Shown: piece by piece, positions 59,245 to 64,000 of the stretch
Layout of the letters: every line of letters begins with the position of its first letter
Numbering within the stretch: position 1 is the stretch's first letter
Assembly: GCF_001457635.1 (NCBI RefSeq)
Contig: NZ_LN831051.1
Location: forward strand, 1,488,001 to 1,552,000
DNA: 64,000 nucleotides
Direction of reading: 5' to 3'
From: Streptococcus pneumoniae
GTDB lineage: Bacteria; Bacillota; Bacilli; Lactobacillales; Streptococcaceae
Notes under the pieces: model-generated
What the model saw: the letters and a program-made list of their open reading frames with translations, nothing else
Database searches by the model: none
What the model was told of the DNA's origin: nothing
Program-made: the position numbers and the translations under genes

Positions 59245-60561
59245 TTATAAAACTTTCAGTATTTCATCAGCTAATGCTTTTGCTAGGAGTGGTGGTACAG
59301 CGTTACCTACTTGAGTATACTGAGGAACTTCAACCCGTCTCTTGAGCCCACCAGTTGTACGTTTTCCTAAAAATTCAAATGAATCATCAAAAGATTGACA
59401 GCGTGCCATTTCCCTAACTGTAAAAGTTCGATTTTCCCAAGGGCTTATATAATCATCAGCAATCGTTACAATAGTAGCCGATGGCTGATCTGGTGCCCAA
59501 CGTTGTCTTATATTTTTCTTAGTAAGAAGGACATCTAAATATTCTTTACTTACATTTTTATCTTTAAATTTAGAAACGACCTCTTGTTTAGAAAGGTTTA
59601 ATTTTTCACAACATAACTGAATTAACGCTTTGTGCCCAGATAAATCAATGCCTTCTTCAAAAATTCTTTTTCTTAAAGCGGTCCCAGTTTCACCTTGCTT
59701 AAACAACGAGAAGCGTTCTTTTACAATATCAGTTTGTTTCGATACCTCATTATTCAATATCTTTTTAGAAGCGATTGGTTCTCCATTTAGACTTGGTGTC
59801 CTACCTTCTTTGCTTTTATTTTGATAAGTGGAAGGAGATGGGTTAACCATTTCTTTGATCTCTTTATCAATAATAAGATCTCCGATAGCTTCTTCAAGTG
59901 AAATATAATTCTCTGGACCGTGAGTAGGAGCAGGGTATTGAGGTTGTTTAAGACCTTTCTTATACCCAATAAAAATAACTCTATTCCGTCTTTGAGGAAC
60001 CCCATAATCGGCAGCATTTAATATTCTAGGTTCTAAAGTTTCATATCCTATTTCATTTAACTCAGACTTTAATATATCAGGTGTAACTGATCCATCAGGG
60101 TATTCAATACCTGTAATCCCTTTATACCCTAGGAACTGCATATCCATAAATCCTTCAACATTTTCTAAAATAATATATTTTGGATGAATTTCATTGACAA
60201 CTCTCACATATTCGCCAAAAAGCATATTGCGAGGATCGGATTTATCTCTTCTACCAGCTCTTGAAAATCCTTGGCAGCTTGGACCTCCCATGATTAAATC
60301 AATTTCAGGTATTTCTTTGTTTTTAAAAATTTCTAATTCAGAGATATGTTTTTTTATATCTGATCCTGTCAACTCTCGAATGTCACGTCTTTCAAACCAA
60401 GTATTTTTTCCTTGTATCAATCCAAGTTGTTCGTGTCTATTTACATAAGTTTTTTCTACCATCTCACTGATATCTGAGCTAAATAAAATATGAAAACCTG
60501 ACTGGATTAATCCTTCCGAACAACCCCCTGCACCACAAAATAAATCTATTGCGTACGGCAT
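59245..60561 (-). CDS. DNA (cytosine-5) methyltransferase
   Basis: The 438-residue enzyme carries the ordered C5-methyltransferase motifs: I IDLFCGAGGCSEGLIQSGF (5-23), IV MGGPSCQGFSRAG with catalytic C96, VI LENVEGFM (132-139), VIII QRRNRVIFIG (about 190) and X YTQVGNAVPP near the end. The target-recognition region lies between VIII and X (about 250-380). All motifs are intact, so it should be active. The recognition site cannot be read from sequence. A GAAAGAGG ribosome-binding site is present. Its likely restriction partner is truncated, which makes it an orphan methylase. Confidence 0.95.
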   Translation of the reverse strand: MPYAIDLFCGAGGCSEGLIQSGFHILFSSDISEMVEKTYVNRHEQLGLIQGKNTWFERRDIRELTGSDIKKHISELEIFKNKEIPEIDLIMGGPSCQGFSRAGRRDKSDPRNMLFGEYVRVVNEIHPKYIILENVEGFMDMQFLGYKGITGIEYPDGSVTPDILKSELNEIGYETLEPRILNAADYGVPQRRNRVIFIGYKKGLKQPQYPAPTHGPENYISLEEAIGDLIIDKEIKEMVNPSPSTYQNKSKEGRTPSLNGEPIASKKILNNEVSKQTDIVKERFSLFKQGETGTALRKRIFEEGIDLSGHKALIQLCCEKLNLSKQEVVSKFKDKNVSKEYLDVLLTKKNIRQRWAPDQPSATIVTIADDYISPWENRTFTVREMARCQSFDDSFEFLGKRTTGGLKRRVEVPQYTQVGNAVPPLLAKALADEILKVL

Positions 60562-60679
60562 TAAGAACCTCTTTCTAAGTATTTTCTCTATTATAATTTA
60601 TTTTTTTAAAAAAGTCCAGGAAAAAGAATCTTTCCACTTAAAACCTTTTTAAATATAATTCTTTATCATTAATATAATC

Positions 60680-61369
60680 TTATTTCACATCATCAATAGG
60701 TGTAAAATGACCAACAATCTTTCCAATAATTCGAGGGTTTTCTTCATATGGAGCATATATATCATCATACTTCTCATTTATTGAAACAAGTCGTAGATAC
60801 GTTTTGTAACGATATACTTTTTTTACATATGTTTGGTTATTAAACTCAATCGCATAAATTTGGCCATCCTCGATGTTTGTGGATTGTTTAATCAAAACTA
60901 CATCACCATCAGGAAGTTCTGGTTCCATTGAGTCACCTACAACCCATGAGGCAAAATCATGAGGAATATTCTCAGTTGAATAAGTAAGAGTATATTTCCC
61001 ATCTCCAAAGTAGGAGTAGCCTGTTCCTGCAGAAAGACCTTTATAGGTTTTATAACTGAATATATCAACAACCTTGTTATCGAATTTTTCTTGTTCCTCA
61101 AGTAATTCTGAGGAATATACGACAACTTTATTTTTGTTAGCTTTATTTAATTGACGATAGATGCTGATCACTTCGCTATGCTCCTCGAAATAATGAGGTT
61201 CAACCTCAAGAACCTTAGCAAGTTCATTTAGATTATCCATGGTTGGAAAAGATTTTGCGTTCTCCCAGTTACAGACTGCAACTTTAGAAATATTTAACAG
61301 AGAGCCGAGTTTTTCTTGGCTCATTTTTTTCTCTTTTCGAAGAGATTTTAAACGTTGACCTGAAAACAT
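60680..61369 (-). CDS. XRE/S24-type repressor (CI/LexA-like, self-cleaving)
   Basis: The 229-residue protein has an N-terminal helix-turn-helix (SQEKLGSLLNISKVAVCNWENAKSFP, about 17-42) and a C-terminal S24 peptidase. The cleavage site is A114-G115 in GLSAGTGYSY. The Ser nucleophile is S147 in VVGDSMEPELPDGD and the Lys base is in TYVKKVY (183/184). Such proteins repress phages and integrative elements and cleave themselves after DNA damage. It is divergent from the integrase relic, with palindromic operators between them. Confidence 0.92.
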   Translation of the reverse strand: MFSGQRLKSLRKEKKMSQEKLGSLLNISKVAVCNWENAKSFPTMDNLNELAKVLEVEPHYFEEHSEVISIYRQLNKANKNKVVVYSSELLEEQEKFDNKVVDIFSYKTYKGLSAGTGYSYFGDGKYTLTYSTENIPHDFASWVVGDSMEPELPDGDVVLIKQSTNIEDGQIYAIEFNNQTYVKKVYRYKTYLRLVSINEKYDDIYAPYEENPRIIGKIVGHFTPIDDVK

Positions 61370-61394
61370 GTATGACTTATTTTCCTTTACTTTT

Positions 61395-61497
61395 GTTAAT
61401 TAACTTTTTTTATTTTTCTCTTTTTGTTAAGTTTTCACTTTACAAGAATTCTATCAAAAAGTTATAATAAAATCAAATAGTTAATTATATAATTAAC
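61395..61497. promoter_or_regulatory. Palindromic operator candidates between repressor and integrase
   Basis: GTTAATTAAC (61395-61404) and GTTAATTATATAATTAAC (61480-61497) are perfect palindromes with the same half-site GTTAATT. A third half-site, TTTTTGTTAAG, lies near 61424. They flank the divergent promoters (TATAAT-like at 61463) and are the natural targets of the S24 repressor. Confidence 0.6.
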
Positions 61498-61510
61498 AAA
61501 TGGAGAAGAA

Positions 61511-62478
61511 ATGAAATTTGTAGTTTATAAACATTCGCTGGTTTTAGGTGACAACAACATCGTAACAAAACAATTTATCGTTTTAAAGCACGATGACGGC
61601 AATCTACAATTTACTGATTTTCATCGTTATGTTAAATCTGCTTCAAAAATCAGGTCGATCTCAGATGATGGGAATAAATGCTTTTCTTATGTTGTTAAGT
61701 TTCTAAATTTTATATTTGGTACTCTTGGACTTAAAAGTGTAGATCAACTTACACTTGAAATGGTTAGAGAGTTTTTTACGCTTTATGGATTATCTCAATT
61801 ACCAGGGGATAGAGGAAAAAGAAAGAAAAGCACTGTTGAAAAATGCGTAAATGCAGTTCTTGACTTCTTAACTCTTTATTTAAGTGAGCGAAAGGAGAAG
61901 GCTAAGTTAAAAGTAGAAGAATTGTATTCTACGACGACTTTTACGAATAGTAGAGGACGAGTTGTAAAGCGTAAAGAACCAAATTTTGAAATCTACGTGG
62001 ATGATAGCAACACTGAGAAAGCTATTTTTCGTGATATGCCAAATAGCGCCTTTGAGATGTTGTTTTCTCACATTGCACACTATCATAAAGATCTACTTAT
62101 GGTTGTAGCCTTGGGAGCCTTTGTTGGTTTAAGACCATCAGAAGCATGCAACGTAAGACGTGAAGATAGTCCTCTAGGGCCAGGTATTTTATTTCACCAA
62201 AGTGATGGCCAAGTATTTAAAATTGAAATTGACTTACGAAAAGAAATACCTCTTAGAAGCTATTTAAAGCCAACTGGACGAATTGAAAAGAAAAGGAAAG
62301 ACTTCAAGCAGTACCTTATATCTTCTTAGAGGTCTTTTTAGACACCTACAATGACTATATGACTTATCTGGAAGGTAAGAAGTATGAGAAGGTCTATGGA
62401 CCATTAAATCTTAATAGACGAGGAAAAGCATTATCATACGATGTATACTATCAACGATTTCGTATGAAAAATTTTTAA
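61511..62478 (+). pseudogene. Site-specific tyrosine integrase, frameshifted and truncated
   Basis: The first frame (61511-62329) has a SAM-like N-terminal domain and the catalytic Arg region LGAFVGLRPSEACNVR. At about 62310 the frame shifts; the continuation VPYIFLEVFLDTYNDYMTYLEG lies in another frame and runs to RFRMKNF, stop at 62476-62478. The HxxR and Tyr catalytic motifs are absent, so the C-terminus is gone. It starts behind GGAGAAG. It is dead and probably mobilised the island once. Confidence 0.88.
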
Positions 62479-62530
62479 TTTTCACTTTAATAAGGTACAT
62501 TTTAGGCAATTTTGAACGAAAAAATTTTTT

Positions 62531-62643
62531 TATACTCAATAAAAATCAAAAAGCAAACTAGGAAGCTAGCCGCAGGCTGTACTTTGTACTTGAGTATAGT
62601 AAGGCGACATTGACGTGGTTTGAATTTAATTTTCGAAGAGTAT
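62531..62643 (+). repeat. BOX element (boxA-boxC, no boxB)
   Basis: It starts TATACTCAATAAAAATCAAA, contains GCAAACTAGGAAGCTAGCCG and ends TTTTCGAAGAGTATT. It lies between the integrase relic and xerS. Confidence 0.9.
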
Positions 62644-62709
62644 TAGTTATTTAGCTGACTTAGATCCGTATTACTCAGGTCTAAGTCTTTTTTAAAAAGC
62701 TCTATAACA

Positions 62710-62740
62710 TCTTTCCGAAAAACTATAATTTTCTTGAAAA
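62710..62740 (+). other. dif-like XerS recombination site
   Basis: The 31 bases begin TCTTTCCGAAAAACTATAAT and end TTTCTTGAAAA. They match my memory of the unconventional streptococcal/lactococcal dif (difSL), and the site lies directly upstream of xerS as in other streptococci. XerS resolves chromosome dimers here, so this marks the terminus region. Confidence 0.8.
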
Positions 62741-62791
62741 ATATACAAGTCTATGCTATACTACTAGTATACTTAATTATGGAGAAAATAC

Positions 62792-63862
62792 ATGAAACGT
62801 GAGATTTTACTGGAACGAATCGACAAACTAAAACAACTCATGCCCTGGTATGTTCTGGAATACTACCAATCTAAACTGGCTGTGCCCTACAGTTTTACAA
62901 CCCTGTACGAATACCTTAAGGAATATGACCGATTTTTCAGCTGGGTTTTGGAGTCTGGTATTTCAAACGCTGATAAAATATCCGATATTCCTTTATCAGT
63001 TTTGGAAAATATGTCTAAGAAAGACATGGAATCCTTTATCCTTTATCTACGTGAACGTCCCTTGCTGAATGCTAATACAACAAAACAAGGTGTTTCACAG
63101 ACAACTATCAATCGAACCTTATCAGCACTTTCTAGTCTTTACAAGTATCTAACCGAGGAGGTTGAAAATGATCAGGGGGAACCTTATTTCTATCGTAATG
63201 TAATGAAAAAAGTTTCAACCAAGAAAAAGAAAGAAACCCTTGCTGCCAGAGCTGAAAATATCAAGCAAAAACTCTTTCTAGGTGATGAAACAGCAGGTTT
63301 TCTAACTTATATCGATCAAGAGCACCCACAACAGCTTTCAAATCGAGCTCTCTCATCATTCAACAAAAATAAAGAACGAGATTTAGCCATTATTGCCCTT
63401 CTCTTGGCATCTGGTGTTCGCTTATCTGAAGCTGTTAATCTAGATCTAAGAGATCTCAATCTAAAAATGATGGTTATTGATGTTACTCGAAAAGGTGGCA
63501 AACGTGACTCAGTCAATGTCGCTGCTTTTGCTAAACCTTATTTAGAGAATTATCTGGCCATTCGGAATCAACGCTATAAAACGGAAAAAACAGATACAGC
63601 CCTTTTTTTAACTCTCTACAGAGGTGTTCCTAATCGTATCGATGCTTCTAGCGTTGAGAAAATGGTTGCTAAATACTCAGAGGATTTTAAAGTGCGTGTA
63701 ACACCCCATAAACTGCGCCATACGCTAGCAACTAGGCTCTATGATGCGACTAAATCACAAGTTTTAGTCAGTCACCAACTAGGACATGCCAGCACACAAG
63801 TCACTGACCTCTATACCCATATTGTTAATGATGAACAAAAGAATGCTCTAGATAGTTTATAA
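62792..63862 (+). CDS. xerS: Tyrosine recombinase XerS
   Basis: The 356-residue recombinase resolves chromosome dimers at dif in streptococci, replacing the XerC/XerD pair. The N-terminal DNA-binding domain covers about 1-150. Catalytic blocks are [14 protein letters not shown] (Arg), [15 protein letters not shown] (HxxR), [16 protein letters not shown] (His and Tyr nucleophile). The start is ATG 62792 behind GGAG. The dif-like site lies 52 bp upstream. A TGCTATACT promoter (62754-62762) lies between. Confidence 0.96.
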   Translation: MKREILLERIDKLKQLMPWYVLEYYQSKLAVPYSFTTLYEYLKEYDRFFSWVLESGISNADKISDIPLSVLENMSKKDMESFILYLRERPLLNANTTKQGVSQTTINRTLSALSSLYKYLTEEVENDQGEPYFYRNVMKKVSTKKKKETLAARAENIKQKLFLGDETAGFLTYIDQEHPQQLSNRALSSFNKNKERDLAIIALLLASGVRLSEAVNLDLRDLNLKMMVIDVTRKGGKRDSVNVAAFAKPYLENYLAIRNQRYKTEKTDTALFLTLYRGVPNRIDASSVEKMVAKYSEDFKVRVTPHKLRHTLATRLYDATKSQVLVSHQLGHASTQVTDLYTHIVNDEQKNALDSL

Positions 63863-63897
63863 TTTTACGTATTTTAAATTATGTAAATAAATATCAA

Positions 63898-63931
63898 AAA
63901 AAGAAGTTGGTTAGTTGGCCAACTTCTTTTT
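63898..63931. terminator. Bidirectional terminator between xerS and the next gene
   Basis: AAAAAGAAGTTGG (63898-63910) pairs with CCAACTTCTTTTT (63919-63931). Confidence 0.85.
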
Positions 63932-63934
63932 GAT

Positions 63935-64000
63935 TTATCCAACTACCGCTTCAGCGATTTCTTCACGGCTAATACCAGCGAAGTAGCGTGTGATATCAAT
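63935..64000 (-). CDS. C-terminal end of a probable lipoate-protein ligase (rest outside the window)
   Basis: The minus strand reads IDITRYFAGISREEIAEAVVG and stop TAA at 63935-63937. The short ending resembles the C-terminus of the LplA that lies next to xerS in pneumococci. Twenty-one residues are too few for a firm call. Confidence 0.5.
   Translation of the reverse strand: MDITRYFAGISREEIAEAVVG

Overview
The window is chromosomal DNA of a Mitis-group streptococcus (Streptococcus pneumoniae, S. mitis or a close relative). This rests on the dispersed repeats (BOX and RUP), the IS1167-like and IS630-Spn1-like relics, the gene order rplU-prp-rpmA / ribF / hup / ligA / pulA / gapN / glgBCDA / eno / rexBA / M26 protease / rbgA-rnhB / xerS, and low GC with Firmicute ribosome-binding sites. 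I cannot settle the species from this stretch. A dif-like site directly upstream of xerS (about 62710-62740) places the right end at or near the replication terminus.

Layout. 1-2307: end of NAD kinase, an RluD-type pseudouridine synthase and phosphotransacetylase. 2590-3823: decayed IS1167-like element. 3919-5287: YbaB/EbfC, then a frameshifted YoaK-type membrane protein gene. 5350-6594: L21 leader, rplU, the Prp protease and rpmA; Prp is expected to clip the L27 N-terminus. 6600-7440: BOX nested in RUP, plus gene debris. 7442-10663: ribF, yitT-like, degV-like, hup. 11090-17166: ABC-F ATPase, Rgg regulator, MFS transporter, ligA. 17278-27626: carbohydrate block with a type I pullulanase, gapN and the glycogen operon glgBCDA, in which glgD is frameshifted. 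27685-31365: broken serB, glycerate kinase, YueI, enolase. 31503-33008: integrase end, IS630 relic, RUPs and a gene fragment, probably the scar of a prophage or island. 33208-40130: the RexB/RexA (AddB/AddA-type) recombination nuclease. 40300-53627: an unrecognised protein with a Cys motif, then two tandem giant surface zinc metalloproteases (M26). The first also carries an intact-looking trypsin-like serine protease domain. 53881-57064: rbgA, rnhB, a ClC channel. 57180-62478: a small accessory island with a protein carrying an NPG motif, a decapitated probable restriction endonuclease, a complete C5-cytosine methyltransferase, an S24-type repressor with palindromic operators, and a dead integrase. 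62531-64000: BOX, dif-like site, xerS, and the end of a probable lipoate-ligase gene.

Functional themes. Pullulanase and the glg genes handle alpha-glucan; a cre-like box at the glgB promoter suggests CcpA control. GapN, enolase, Pta and glycerate kinase belong to central carbon metabolism. RexAB and XerS handle recombination and chromosome resolution. The tandem M26 proteins are wall-anchored host-interaction proteases. The accessory island looks like the relic of a restriction-modification or integrative element in which the methyltransferase outlived its nuclease.

The observations I rate highest are: the two-protease M26 protein with AT-rich mosaic composition; four genes (ribF, the ABC-F gene, ligA, yueI) with an extended -10 box exactly 6 nt before the ATG and no Shine-Dalgarno sequence, implying leaderless mRNAs; a common 3'-UTR block after rpmA and eno; BOX-in-RUP and RUP-in-IS nesting; and the orphaned methyltransferase island. 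No CRISPR array, rRNA or tRNA gene was seen.
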